From Streptomyces sp. CCM_MD2014 (GTDB taxonomy: Bacteria; Actinomycetota; Actinomycetes; Streptomycetales; Streptomycetaceae), in assembly GCF_000772045.1 (NCBI RefSeq), contig NZ_CP009754.1, positions 7,440,001-7,504,000 on the forward strand: DNA of 64,000 bases, given 5' to 3'. Below, piece by piece: positions 1 to 7,808 of the stretch. Below the pieces are notes generated by a model that saw only the letters and a list, made by a program, of their open reading frames with translations, was not told where the DNA came from and made no database searches. Position numbers and translations under genes: made by a program. Positions within the stretch are counted from its first letter, which is position 1; every line of letters begins with the position of its first letter.

Positions 1-828
1 GCCAACCTCGCCGCGGTCACCGCACTGGCACCGCACGGCAGTCTCGTCGTCTCCGACGCCGGCAACCACGCCTCGCTGATCGACGGTTGCCGGCTCGCCG
101 GAGGCACCACCCAGGTCGTAGGGCACGCCGACCCGGACGCCGTGCGCAAGGCGCTGGCGACGCACGACGGACCCGCCGTCGTCGTCTCCGACACGGTCTT
201 CTCGGTCGACGGCGACGCCGCGCCCCTGGACGCGCTCGCCGAGGCCTGCCGGGAGCACGGCGCCGGACTGGTCGTCGACGACGCCCACGGCCTCGGCGTG
301 CTCGGCGACGGCGGCCGGGGTGCCCCGCAGGGGGCGGGACTCGCGGGCCGCGGCGACGTGGTCGCGACCGTCACGCTGTCCAAGTCGCTCGGCGCCCAGG
401 GCGGCGCCGTACTGGGCCCGGCCCGGGTGATCGAGCACCTGGTCAACGTCGCCCGCACGTTCATCTTCGACACCGGACTCGCCCCCGCCGCGGCCGGGGC
501 GGCCCTGGCGGCTCTCAGGCTGCTCGGCCGCGAGCCGGAGCGCGCGGCGCGGGCCCGTGCCGTAGCCGCCGAACTGCACGCACGCCTGACCGCCGCGGGT
601 CTGGACGCGGTACGTCCGGACGCCGCGGTGGTCTCGGTGCGCGCGCCCTCCCCGGAGGGGGCCGTGCGATGGGCGGCCGACTGCCGTGCGGCCGGCCTGT
701 CCGTGGGCTGCTTCCGCCCCCCTTCCGTGCCCGACGGGATCTCACGGCTCAGGCTGACCGCTCGCGGGGACCTCTCCGGGGATCAGATCGAACGCGCTGT
801 ACGGGTGATCGGCGAAACGCGGCCATGA
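1..828 (+). CDS. bioF: 8-amino-7-oxononanoate synthase (BioF), 5'-truncated
   Basis: The reading frame is open from the first base of the window, so the N-terminus lies outside; about 275 residues are visible. BioF is a PLP-dependent alpha-oxoamine synthase that condenses pimeloyl-ACP/CoA with L-alanine in the first committed step of biotin synthesis. The sequence shows the fold-type I signatures: SDAGNHASLIDGCR near the visible N-terminus, VVDDAHGLGVLG (the PLP-pyridine aspartate region) and TLSKSLGAQGG, which holds the Schiff-base lysine. A CoA ligase-like relative such as Kbl is possible, but the NHASLIDGCR wording fits BioF better. It runs towards the DUF397 gene, with 40 bp between the two stops. 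Confidence 0.9.
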   Translation, partial: ANLAAVTALAPHGSLVVSDAGNHASLIDGCRLAGGTTQVVGHADPDAVRKALATHDGPAVVVSDTVFSVDGDAAPLDALAEACREHGAGLVVDDAHGLGVLGDGGRGAPQGAGLAGRGDVVATVTLSKSLGAQGGAVLGPARVIEHLVNVARTFIFDTGLAPAAAGAALAALRLLGREPERAARARAVAAELHARLTAAGLDAVRPDAAVVSVRAPSPEGAVRWAADCRAAGLSVGCFRPPSVPDGISRLRLTARGDLSGDQIERAVRVIGETRP

Positions 829-868
829 GTCGGCGTGACACGGCCGTGCGTCGTCCGGTGCCCGCGGA

Positions 869-1108
869 TCAGGCGCGGACGCCCGCGGTGAAGGCCGTCC
901 AGCTCCCCGGGGAGAAGAGCAGGGCGGGCCCGGCCGGGTTCTTGGAGTCGCGCACGGCGAGCAGTCCGGCCCGGGGGCCGGCCGACGGACGGGCCGTCTC
1001 CACACAGTTGTTCGCCCCGGTGCTGTAGCTGCTGCGCAACCACCGCACGCCGGGCAGATCGGTGCTGACAGGGATGTTCCGGGGACGTTCGGACATGAAG
1101 CCTGACAT
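869..1108 (-). CDS. DUF397 small protein of an XRE/DUF397 pair
   Basis: This 79-residue protein contains the DUF397 core: WLRSSYSTGANNCVETA, then VRDSKNPAGPALLFSPGSWTAF. DUF397 proteins are small actinobacterial partners encoded beside XRE regulators with a DUF5753 domain; the whiJ and SCO4441/4442-like loci are the known examples, some of them described as toxin-antitoxin-like. The start at 1108 is favoured because an AAGGAGG sits a few bases upstream and overlaps the TAA stop of the XRE gene, so the two are probably coupled. An internal ATG 12 bases later is a weaker alternative. The molecular function is unknown. Confidence 0.85.
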   Translation of the reverse strand: MSGFMSERPRNIPVSTDLPGVRWLRSSYSTGANNCVETARPSAGPRAGLLAVRDSKNPAGPALLFSPGSWTAFTAGVRA

Positions 1109-1117
1109 GGTGCCTCC

Positions 1118-1978
1118 TTACGCGCCTGCCGCGGTCGCGGCGATGAAGTCCAACGAGTCCTCGGGCGAAAGGGCATGGATCAGAAGGGCGTTGAAGGCCT
1201 CGGTATAGGCCTCTAGGTCTTCTTTCCGTTCGAGGTGCAGGCTACTCGTCAAGTGGTCGAGAACAACCACGTCGAGATCAGAAGTGCTCGAAAATGAGAA
1301 GATTACGAAAGGGCCGGTGACACCGATGTGCGCCCCGGCGGCAAACGGCAGGACCTGGAGCCGGACATGGGGGAGCCGCGCGGCCTCGACCAGCCGGTCC
1401 AGCTGACGGGCCATCACCTCGGGCCCGCCCACCTCCCGGCGCAGCACCGCCTCGTCCAGGACCGCGATCAGCTCCAACGGCGGCTGGGCCCGCAGCACGT
1501 CCTGCCGGGCCAGTCGGACCTCCACCAGCGTGTCCAGCCGTTCCTCCGGCAGTCCGTCCACCGCGGCCCGCGTGACCGCGCGGGCGTACTCCGGCGTCTG
1601 GAGCAGCCCGGGCACCACCGTGGTCTCCAGCGTGCGCATCGCGCTGGCCTGCGACTCCAGGCTGATGAAGTCGCGGTAGGTCGGGGGCAGCACACCGCGA
1701 TAGGCGTGCCACCAGTGGTTGCGGCCCCCCGCGTCCTCGGAGCGTGCCAGCATCACCAGCAGCCCCCGCAACTGCTCGTCGTCCACGCCGTACGCGTCCA
1801 GCAGTAACCGCACGTCGGCCGGTTTCGCCCCGCTCGTCCCGGTCTCGATCCGGCTGACCTTCGACTGGTGCCAGCCCACGAGCCGGGCCGCCTCGCCGCT
1901 GGTGATGCCCGCCGAAGTGCGCAGGGCGCGCAGTTCCGCGCCCAGCTTCCGACGGCGCACCACGGGACCGTGCTGCAT
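1118..1978 (-). CDS. XRE-family regulator with DUF5753-type C-terminal domain; contains a TTA codon
   Basis: The 286 residues begin with a Cro/C1-type helix-turn-helix (about 10-65, ELRALRTSAGITSGEAARLVG then HQSKVSRIETG). A roughly 190-residue DUF5753 sensor-like domain follows (LETTVVPGLLQTPEYARAV, LDEAVLRREVGG, VLPFAAGAHIGVTGPFVI). Such proteins pair with DUF397 proteins and RsbW-like ATPases in Streptomyces developmental and antibiotic regulation (WhiJ, AbaA-like loci). Here the DUF397 gene lies 9 bp downstream and the ATPase gene is divergent. Leucine 58 is encoded by TTA (plus-strand 1805-1807), so translation should depend on the bldA tRNA. The start has a GGGGAG ribosome binding site. 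The target genes are unknown. Confidence 0.9.
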   Translation of the reverse strand: MQHGPVVRRRKLGAELRALRTSAGITSGEAARLVGWHQSKVSRIETGTSGAKPADVRLLLDAYGVDDEQLRGLLVMLARSEDAGGRNHWWHAYRGVLPPTYRDFISLESQASAMRTLETTVVPGLLQTPEYARAVTRAAVDGLPEERLDTLVEVRLARQDVLRAQPPLELIAVLDEAVLRREVGGPEVMARQLDRLVEAARLPHVRLQVLPFAAGAHIGVTGPFVIFSFSSTSDLDVVVLDHLTSSLHLERKEDLEAYTEAFNALLIHALSPEDSLDFIAATAAGA

Positions 1979-2051
1979 GGGACAACTCCCCTACTCCCTA
2001 TGAGCCGCCCGAATACGCTCTGCCGTCGCAGAGTTCACCGCTTCGAGCGAC

Positions 2052-2067
2052 AGATATATGCATATCT
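2052..2067. promoter_or_regulatory. AT-rich inverted repeat between divergent XRE and ATPase genes
   Basis: A 6-4-6 dyad (AGATAT, four bases, ATATCT) lies in a conspicuously AT-rich patch of the 216-bp divergent intergenic region 1979-2194. Its position makes it a candidate operator for the XRE regulator or a promoter element. Function is inferred from symmetry and location only. Confidence 0.35.
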
Positions 2068-2194
2068 TGGTGGATCGCCGCCCTTCGCGGGCCTGGTAAT
2101 GGCAGTCTGGCGGCGAAGCACCAGTCCGGGACCGTACTCGAACCGTCCGCTCCGTGTCGGGCCCGCGGTGCCGTGAGAAAGGGACGACGTCGCC

Positions 2195-2704
2195 ATGGCA
2201 GACCATCTGGAAGCATCCGTCACTCTGCCGAGCGATCCGGCCTCGGTGGCCGCCGCGCGGACCTATGCGGTCGGCACGCTGGCGGAATGGGGGCTGCCCG
2301 CCGACGCCGACCTGTCCGAGACCGTCCGGCTCATCGTCTCCGAACTGGCGACCAACGCGGTCCAGCACACACTGGGGCAGTCGCCCACCTTCACGGTGGA
2401 CCTCGTTCTCGACCGCGACGAGCGGCTGCGCATCGGGGTCACCGACAGCCACCCGCGCTTCCCCAAGCGCCTGCCCGCCGCCGTCCAGCAGGACAACGGG
2501 CGGGGCATGGTGATCATCCGCTGGCTGACCGCCGAGTGCGGCGGCAGGCTGAGGGTCCGGCCCACGCGCGAGGGAGGCAAGACCGTCTCGATCGAACTGC
2601 CCTGGACACCGGGCCGGCCGAGCGCACCCGCGGGGGTGACGACGGGGGAGAGCGCCGTCACCCCCGCGGGCGGGCTACTTGACCCGGCCGTACCAGACGC
2701 TTGA
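2195..2704 (+). CDS. RsbW-like ATP-binding protein (HATPase_c_2)
   Basis: This 169-residue cytoplasmic protein has the GHKL ATPase pattern of anti-sigma-factor kinases. An N-box lies in IVSELATNAVQHTLG, a G1-like region in IGVTDSHPRFPKRLP (D in place of the usual DxGxG start) and a G2 region in DNGRGMVIIRWLTAECGG. Family members phosphorylate anti-anti-sigma factors or bind sigma factors. Next to an XRE/DUF397 pair it completes the trio seen at WhiJ-type loci, so a regulatory partner role is likely. The start is preceded by GAAAGGGA. Its last 30 bases overlap the 3' end of the convergent NlpC/P60 gene. Confidence 0.85.
   Translation: MADHLEASVTLPSDPASVAAARTYAVGTLAEWGLPADADLSETVRLIVSELATNAVQHTLGQSPTFTVDLVLDRDERLRIGVTDSHPRFPKRLPAAVQQDNGRGMVIIRWLTAECGGRLRVRPTREGGKTVSIELPWTPGRPSAPAGVTTGESAVTPAGGLLDPAVPDA
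2627..2670 (-). terminator. Hairpin terminator of the NlpC/P60 gene, inside the ATPase coding sequence
   Basis: A perfect 14-bp inverted repeat (arms 2627-2640 and 2657-2670, 16-nt loop) begins 5 bp beyond the TAG stop of the minus-strand hydrolase. It lies within the last 26 codons of the plus-strand ATPase gene. Position and stability suggest an intrinsic, U-tract-free terminator of the type common in Streptomyces. Confidence 0.6.
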
Positions 2705-3148
2705 CGTCCAGATCTTCTGCAGGCGCACCACGTCCCCGGTCTTCGGGGCGTGCCAGAGCTTGCCCTTCCCCGCGTAGATGCCGACGTGGTACACGCTGCG
2801 GCCCGAGTGGAAGAACACCAGGTCTCCCGCCCTGCGGTTCTTGGCGGAGACGTGGCGGGTCTTGTTGTACTGCTGGGCCGCGGTACGCGGCAGCTTCTTG
2901 CCGGCCTTCTTGAACGAGTACAGCGTCAGGCCGGAACAGTCGAACCGGTGGGGGCCGGTGGCGCCCCAGCGGTACGGGGCACCCTTCTTCGAGGCCGCGA
3001 CCTTGAGGGCCTTCGCCGCATGGCTCGCCGCGGACGCCTCCGAGGCGACACCGGGAACCACGACGGAGCCGCCCACGGCGGCGAGGGTGAGGGCCGAGGC
3101 CGTACCGGCACGGGCCATCAGGGACGGGACACGATTGAGCGCGGACAT
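2675..3148 (-). CDS. Secreted NlpC/P60 peptidoglycan endopeptidase
   Basis: This 157-residue protein has a signal peptide (about 1-41, ending ASEASAAS) and one NlpC/P60 domain. The predicted catalytic residues are Cys71 (RFDCSGL), His121 (VYHVGIY) and His133 (LWHAPKTG). The family cleaves D-gamma-glutamyl-meso-DAP or related stem-peptide bonds, so it should act outside the membrane in wall remodelling, spore maturation or germination. The ATG at 3148 is chosen because the signal peptide begins there and GAAGGG lies just upstream; the longer open frame to 3412 would translate the riboswitch. Expression is probably controlled by the c-di-AMP riboswitch directly upstream. Confidence 0.92.
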   Translation of the reverse strand: MSALNRVPSLMARAGTASALTLAAVGGSVVVPGVASEASAASHAAKALKVAASKKGAPYRWGATGPHRFDCSGLTLYSFKKAGKKLPRTAAQQYNKTRHVSAKNRRAGDLVFFHSGRSVYHVGIYAGKGKLWHAPKTGDVVRLQKIWTSSVWYGRVK

Positions 3149-3160
3149 GCGCAACCCTTC

Positions 3161-3290
3161 GTCAGCCGCCTGTGAAGGATGACCTGTCGGATTCGGGCTG
3201 GCGAAGTTGCCCGGCCGCACGCGTGCGGCTTCACCCCAAGGACCGCTCGGCCCGGCTCCTCTCGCGAGGACGGCCGTGCCGGCGACCCGT
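3161..3290 (-). ncRNA. ydaO/yuaA-type c-di-AMP riboswitch upstream of the NlpC/P60 gene
   Basis: Read on the minus strand, the leader contains the conserved blocks of the ydaO motif in order: GGAGCCGGG, then CTTGGGGTGAAGC, a GC hairpin, GGGCAACTTCGCCAGC, and CCCGAATCCGACAG followed by AGGCGGC. The closing P1 helix can form between GTCGCC (plus 3281-3286) and GGCGGC (plus 3165-3170), and the ribosome binding site follows at once. ydaO RNAs bind cyclic di-AMP and, in Streptomyces, control resuscitation-promoting-factor and NlpC/P60 wall hydrolases; ligand binding generally switches the gene off. The assignment rests on motif recognition by eye, not a covariance-model search. Confidence 0.85.
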
Positions 3291-3937
3291 CGTGCTCGGG
3301 TCCTCCACTCCTGCCGATCCACTTCCCTTGCGACCGGTCGTCCGGACGGTGGCAGGACTCGGCGTCCGCCCGGACCGCCCCGCCGCCGCGGCGGGGGCTT
3401 GTCGTCAGTCACGGATCTTGTCCCGCCCCAGGGGAAATTCCCAACGGAACGTGCTCCTTGTGTTGTTACGTGCCGCTCACCCGTTCGGGTTGACGCCCCG
3501 GGATCCGGGGAGCCGGCGAGTGCGGTGGCGGCGCCGGGACCAGCGGCGAAGTGGTGCGTCCCACAGGTCGGCAGCGCCGGTGCCGCAACTTCGACCGGTG
3601 ACGAATCGGACGTGTTCCTACGCCGATAGGGGGTACGCCTTTTGGTCCGTTTCGGATCGGTTCGTCGCGAGCCGGGATCGTCGAAGCGGACATGCGGGAC
3701 GTATCCCGCCGAAAGTGGGCACGCTGGAAACCGCCGACGGCATCGGTAATCACTCGGTCAAAACCGGGTGACGTGGCCGTAACACTCTAGCCCTAGTCTG
3801 CACCCCGATCCACCTGCGGTTTTCCGCGCACCGGTAGGTGAATTCCGATCTGTTCGTGTGTGTTACATCTAGAGCCGTCGCGGCAGCCGCGACAGCCGGA
3901 CCGTCCGGTCCTGGCGTCATGCCCTGTGAGGTGGTAA
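3291..3937. other. Gene-free region between riboswitch and urease operon
   Basis: No convincing coding sequence is visible in these roughly 650 bases. The region must hold the promoter of the minus-strand riboswitch transcript and that of the urease operon. On the plus strand 3612-3636 reads GTGT, 15 bases, GGGTAC, which fits the GnnT-N14-16-GGGTAY pattern of SigB-like stress promoters and points to ureA, but the match is short. A GC-rich dyad lies near 3377-3400. Confidence 0.4.
3877..3911 (+). promoter_or_regulatory. Two tight inverted repeats in the ureA leader
   Basis: GTCGCGGC and GCCGCGAC (3877-3893, one-base centre) are followed by GGACC, four bases, GGTCC (3898-3911), ending 26 bp before the ureA start. 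They could be operator half-sites or small hairpins in the untranslated leader. No regulator can be named from the sequence. Confidence 0.3.
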
Positions 3938-4240
<303 letters not shown>

Positions 4241-4254
4241 CGGGGGCCGCAGTC

Positions 4255-4566
4255 GTGATCCCCGGAGAGATCCTGTTCGCGGACGAGCCGGTCGCTTTCA
4301 ACGAAGGCCGCGAAGTCACCCGCCTGACCGTGCTCAACACCGCCGACCGGCCCGTCCAGGTCGGCTCCCACTACCATTTCGCCGAGGTCAACCCCGGTCT
4401 CGAGTTCGACCGCGGCGCGGCGCACGGCAGGCGGCTGGACATCGCCGCCGGCACCGCCGTCCGGTTCGAGCCGGGCATCCCCGTCGACGTACGGCTGATC
4501 CCCCTTGCGGGGGCCCGTGTCGTCGTCGGTCTGCGCGGCGCGACCGGAGGTGCCCTCGATGCCTGA
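4255..4566 (+). CDS. ureB: Urease subunit beta
   Basis: This 103-residue UreB starts at GTG. It carries the family signature MIPGEILFADEP...TVLNTADRPVQVGSHYHFAEVNPGLEFDR. The beta chain packs against the alpha chain and stabilises the active-site region. The stop codon overlaps the ureC start by 8 bases, indicating translational coupling and equimolar production. Confidence 0.97.
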   Translation: MIPGEILFADEPVAFNEGREVTRLTVLNTADRPVQVGSHYHFAEVNPGLEFDRGAAHGRRLDIAAGTAVRFEPGIPVDVRLIPLAGARVVVGLRGATGGALDA

Positions 4567-6280
4567 GCTGTCCCGCCCCGCCTACGCCGACCTGTTCGGC
4601 CCGACCACCGGCGACCGCATCCGCCTCGCCGACACCGACCTCCTCGTCGAGATCGAGGAGGACCGCTCGGGCGGTCCCGGCCGCTCCGGCGACGAGGCCG
4701 TCTTCGGCGGCGGCAAGGTACTGCGCGAGTCCATGGGGCAGGCGCGCACCACCCGGGCCGAAGGCGCTCCCGACACGGTGATCACCGGAGCCGTGATCAT
4801 CGACCACTGGGGGATCGTCAAGGCCGACATCGGCATCCGCGACGGCCGGATCACCGGCATCGGCAAGTCCGGCAACCCGGACACCATGGACGGTGTCCAC
4901 CCCGACCTGGTCATCGGCCCCGAGACCGAGATCGTCGCGGGCAACGGCAAGATCGTCACCGCGGGCGGCATCGACACCCACGTCCACTTCATCGCGCCGA
5001 ACGCCGTCGACGAGGCACTGGCGTCCGGCATCACCACGCTCATCGGCGGTGGCACGGGCCCGGCCGAGGGCAGCAAGGCGACCACCGTCACGCCCGGCGC
5101 CCGGCATCTCGCGTGGATGTTCGCCGCCCTGGAGTCCAGCCCCGTCAACATCGGCTTCCTCGGCAAGGGCAGCACCATGTCGAAGGAGTCCATGCGCGAC
5201 CAACTGCGCGCCGGCGTCCTCGGCTTCAAGATCCACGAGGACTGGGGCGCGACCCCCGCCGTCATCTCCGCCTGCCTGGACGTGTGCGAGGAGTCCGGCG
5301 TCCAGCTGGCCGTCCACTCCGACACCCTGAACGAGGCAGGCTTCGTCGGCGACACCTTCGACGCGGTCGCGGGCCGCACCCTGCACGCCTTCCACGTCGA
5401 GGGCGCCGGCGGCGGCCACGCGCCTGACATGATCACGGCGGTGTCACTGCCCAACATGCTGCCGGCGTCCACCAACCCGACCCGGCCGCACACCGTCAAC
5501 ACCATCGAGGAACACCTCGACATGCTGATGGTCTGCCACCACCTGAACCCCGCCGTCCCCGAGGACCTGGCCTTCGCCGAGTCCCGGATCCGGCCCAGCA
5601 CCATCGCGGCCGAGGACATCCTGCACGACATGGGGGCGATCTCCATCATGTCGTCCGACGCCCAGGCCATGGGGCGCATCGGCGAGGTGATCCTGCGGAC
5701 CTGGCAGACCGCGCACGTGATGAAGCGCAGGCGCGGCCTCCTGCCCGGCGACACCCGTGCGGACAACCTCCGCGCCCGTCGCTATGTCGCCAAGTACACC
5801 ATCAACCCCGCCGTCGCCCAGGGCATCGAGCACGAGGTCGGCTCCGTCGAGACCGGCAAGCTCGCCGACCTGGTGCTCTGGGACCCCCGCTTCTTCGGTG
5901 TGAAGCCGCAGCTCGTCATCAAGGGCGGCCAGATCGCGTACGCGCAGATGGGCGACGCGAACGCCTCCATCCCCACGCCGCAGCCCGTGCTGCCGCGCCC
6001 GATGTACGGGGCGATGGGGACCGCTCCCGCCGGCAACTCGGTGAACTTCGTCTCCGAGCAGGCCGTCGAGGACGGGCTGGCGGAGCGGCTCGGGCTCGGG
6101 CGGGCGTTCGTGCCCATCCGGTCGACGCGCGGCCGGACCAAGGCGGACATGCGGGAGAACGACGCGCTGCCCCGTGTGGAGGTCGCCGCGGACTCGTTCG
6201 CGGTGACCATCGACGGCGAACTCGTCGAGCCCGCTCCCGTCGCCGAGCTGCCGCTGGCCCAGCGGTACTTCCTCTTCTGA
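4559..6280 (+). CDS. ureC: Urease subunit alpha (catalytic)
   Basis: This 573-residue protein has the usual UreC length. The bi-nickel site is visible: His141 and His143 (GGIDTHVHF), the carbamylated Lys224 (LGFKIHEDWG), histidines in LAVHSDT and FHVEGAGGGHAPD, and the aspartate in SSDAQAMGR. The flap cysteine and histidine region reads MVCHHLNP. The true start is the ATG at 4559, which has GGAGG ten bases upstream and overlaps the end of ureB. The open frame extends further upstream but does not encode urease there. Confidence 0.98.
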   Translation: MPELSRPAYADLFGPTTGDRIRLADTDLLVEIEEDRSGGPGRSGDEAVFGGGKVLRESMGQARTTRAEGAPDTVITGAVIIDHWGIVKADIGIRDGRITGIGKSGNPDTMDGVHPDLVIGPETEIVAGNGKIVTAGGIDTHVHFIAPNAVDEALASGITTLIGGGTGPAEGSKATTVTPGARHLAWMFAALESSPVNIGFLGKGSTMSKESMRDQLRAGVLGFKIHEDWGATPAVISACLDVCEESGVQLAVHSDTLNEAGFVGDTFDAVAGRTLHAFHVEGAGGGHAPDMITAVSLPNMLPASTNPTRPHTVNTIEEHLDMLMVCHHLNPAVPEDLAFAESRIRPSTIAAEDILHDMGAISIMSSDAQAMGRIGEVILRTWQTAHVMKRRRGLLPGDTRADNLRARRYVAKYTINPAVAQGIEHEVGSVETGKLADLVLWDPRFFGVKPQLVIKGGQIAYAQMGDANASIPTPQPVLPRPMYGAMGTAPAGNSVNFVSEQAVEDGLAERLGLGRAFVPIRSTRGRTKADMRENDALPRVEVAADSFAVTIDGELVEPAPVAELPLAQRYFLF

Positions 6281-6288
6281 GCGCCGGG

Positions 6289-6963
6289 ATGAGCCGCGCA
6301 GCACTGCTCGTCCTCGCGGACGGCCGCTTCCCCGCCGGAGGGCACGCCCACTCCGGCGGGGCGGAGGCCGCCGTCCGGGCGGGACGCGTCACCGACGCCG
6401 CGAGCCTGGAGGCCTTCTGCCGGGGGCGGTTGCACACGAGCGGGGTCGTCGCGGCGTGCGTCGCGGCGGCCGCCGCCCTCGGGGCCGATCCCGGGGACCT
6501 CGACCGCGCCGTCGACGCCCGCACCCCGTCGCCCGCCCTGCGGGCGGCCGGGCGCAGGCTGGGGCGGCAGCTGATGCGGGCCGCCCGGGCGACCTGGCCG
6601 AGCCCCGAACTCGACGCCGTGGCCTCGCTGTTCCCCAAGGGCGCCCATCAGCCCGTCGTGCTGGGGGCGGCCGCCCGCGCGGCCGGTCTCGGGGCACTCG
6701 ACGCCGCGTACTGCTCCCTCTACGAGGGGGTGAGCGGGCCGGCGACCGCCGTCGTGCGGCTGCTCGGTCTCGATCCGTTCGACGCGACGGGGGTGCTGGC
6801 CCGGCTCGCGGACGACATGGACCGGGTGGCGCGGGACGCGGTGGAGACGGCCGAGCGGGTCGTCTCCGACGGGGTCGGGGTGCTGCCGGCGCGGTCCGCG
6901 CCGTTGCTGGAGATCGGGGCGGAGGCGCATGCCGCCCGGGCCGTGCGGTTGTTCGCCTCGTAG
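6289..6963 (+). CDS. ureF: Urease accessory protein UreF
   Basis: The 224 residues match the all-alpha UreF family: LLVLADGRFPAGGHAHSGGAEAAV at the N-terminus, the FCRGRLHTSG segment, KGAHQPVVLGAAARAAG, and DPFDATGVLARLADDMDRV near the C-terminus. UreF bridges the UreD-urease complex to UreG and activates or gates its GTPase during nickel insertion. It starts 8 bp after ureC stops. No ureE (nickel-donating metallochaperone) follows, as is usual in Streptomyces. Confidence 0.95.
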   Translation: MSRAALLVLADGRFPAGGHAHSGGAEAAVRAGRVTDAASLEAFCRGRLHTSGVVAACVAAAAALGADPGDLDRAVDARTPSPALRAAGRRLGRQLMRAARATWPSPELDAVASLFPKGAHQPVVLGAAARAAGLGALDAAYCSLYEGVSGPATAVVRLLGLDPFDATGVLARLADDMDRVARDAVETAERVVSDGVGVLPARSAPLLEIGAEAHAARAVRLFAS

Positions 6964-6999
6964 GTGGGGATTCGCCCCGGCCGCCCCTTGCCTTCCCGA

Positions 7000-7098
7000 C
7001 CCCAGGGGCTCTGCCCCTTCCACACCGCCAGGGGGCTCTGCCCCCTGGCCCCCTTTCGGCCTGAACGGCCTCGTCCTCAAACGCCGGACGGGGCTGAG
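7000..7098. repeat. Dispersed Streptomyces-type intergenic repeats between ureF and ureG
   Basis: Two elements seen repeatedly between Streptomyces genes stand side by side. The first is the CCCCAGGGG/CTCTGCCCC type block, which forms an 8-bp hairpin with a 5-nt loop at 7028-7048. The second contains TCCTCAAACGCCGGACGGGG (7073-7092). Their recurrence in other genomes is from memory. They fill most of the 167-bp gap inside the urease operon and may terminate or attenuate transcription before ureG. Confidence 0.6.
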
Positions 7099-7130
7099 GA
7101 GGCCGGTCCAAGATTTCATAGGAGCTGTTC

Positions 7131-7808
7131 GTGCATCTTGATCATCACCTCGAATCTCCCGCAGCCGTCTCCGCCGACGCCCGGCGGCCCGACGGGAGCC
7201 GTCGTGCGCTGCGCATCGGGCTCGGCGGGCCCGTCGGGTCCGGGAAGACCGCCACCGTCGCCGCGCTGTGCCGGGCGCTGCGGGAGGAGTTGTCCCTCGC
7301 CGTGGTGACCAACGACATCTACACCCGGGAGGACGCCGAGTTCCTGCTCCGCGAGGCCGTGCTGCCGCCCGAGCGGATCACCGCCGTGGAGACCGGCGCC
7401 TGCCCGCACACCGCGATCCGGGACGACATCTCCGCCAACCTGGAGGCCGTCGAGGACCTGGAGGACGAGGTCGGGCCGCTCGACCTGGTCCTGGTGGAGT
7501 CCGGCGGGGACAACCTCACCGCCACCTTCTCCAGGGGTCTCGTCGACGCGCAGGTGTTCGTGATCGACGTGGCGGGCGGCGACGACATCCCGCGCAAGGG
7601 CGGGCCCGGAGTCGCCACCGCCGACCTGCTGATCGTCAACAAGACCGACCTCGCGCCCTACGTCGGTTCCGACCTCGGGCGGATGGCCGCGGACGCCAAG
7701 ACGGTGCGCGGTGAACTGCCCGTCGTGCTCCAGTCGTTGCGGAGCGAGGACGGGGTGCGCGAGGTCGCCGACTGGGTGCGGGAGCGGATCGCCGCGTGGA
7801 CCGCGTGA
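7131..7808 (+). CDS. ureG: Urease accessory GTPase UreG
   Basis: This 225-residue SIMIBI-class GTPase has a P-loop at 33-40 (GPVGSGKT), switch-like VTNDIYTREDAEFL, the nickel-binding Cys-Pro-His motif in TGACPHTAIRDD, ESGGDNLTATFS, and the guanine-specificity motif NKTD. It delivers nickel to apo-urease with UreD and UreF. The N-terminus has only a short HLDHH cluster rather than a long His-rich tail. GTG is the start, with AGGAGC upstream. It overlaps ureD by 13 bases. Confidence 0.97.
   Translation: MHLDHHLESPAAVSADARRPDGSRRALRIGLGGPVGSGKTATVAALCRALREELSLAVVTNDIYTREDAEFLLREAVLPPERITAVETGACPHTAIRDDISANLEAVEDLEDEVGPLDLVLVESGGDNLTATFSRGLVDAQVFVIDVAGGDDIPRKGGPGVATADLLIVNKTDLAPYVGSDLGRMAADAKTVRGELPVVLQSLRSEDGVREVADWVRERIAAWTA

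Noticed and set aside
829..868. Terminator between bioF and the DUF397 gene
   Set aside because: The 40-bp gap was read for an inverted repeat; no convincing stem was found.
3612..3636. SigB-type promoter as a separate feature
   Set aside because: The match is a short degenerate pattern about 300 bp from ureA; it is mentioned in the gene-free region entry but not strong enough to stand alone.
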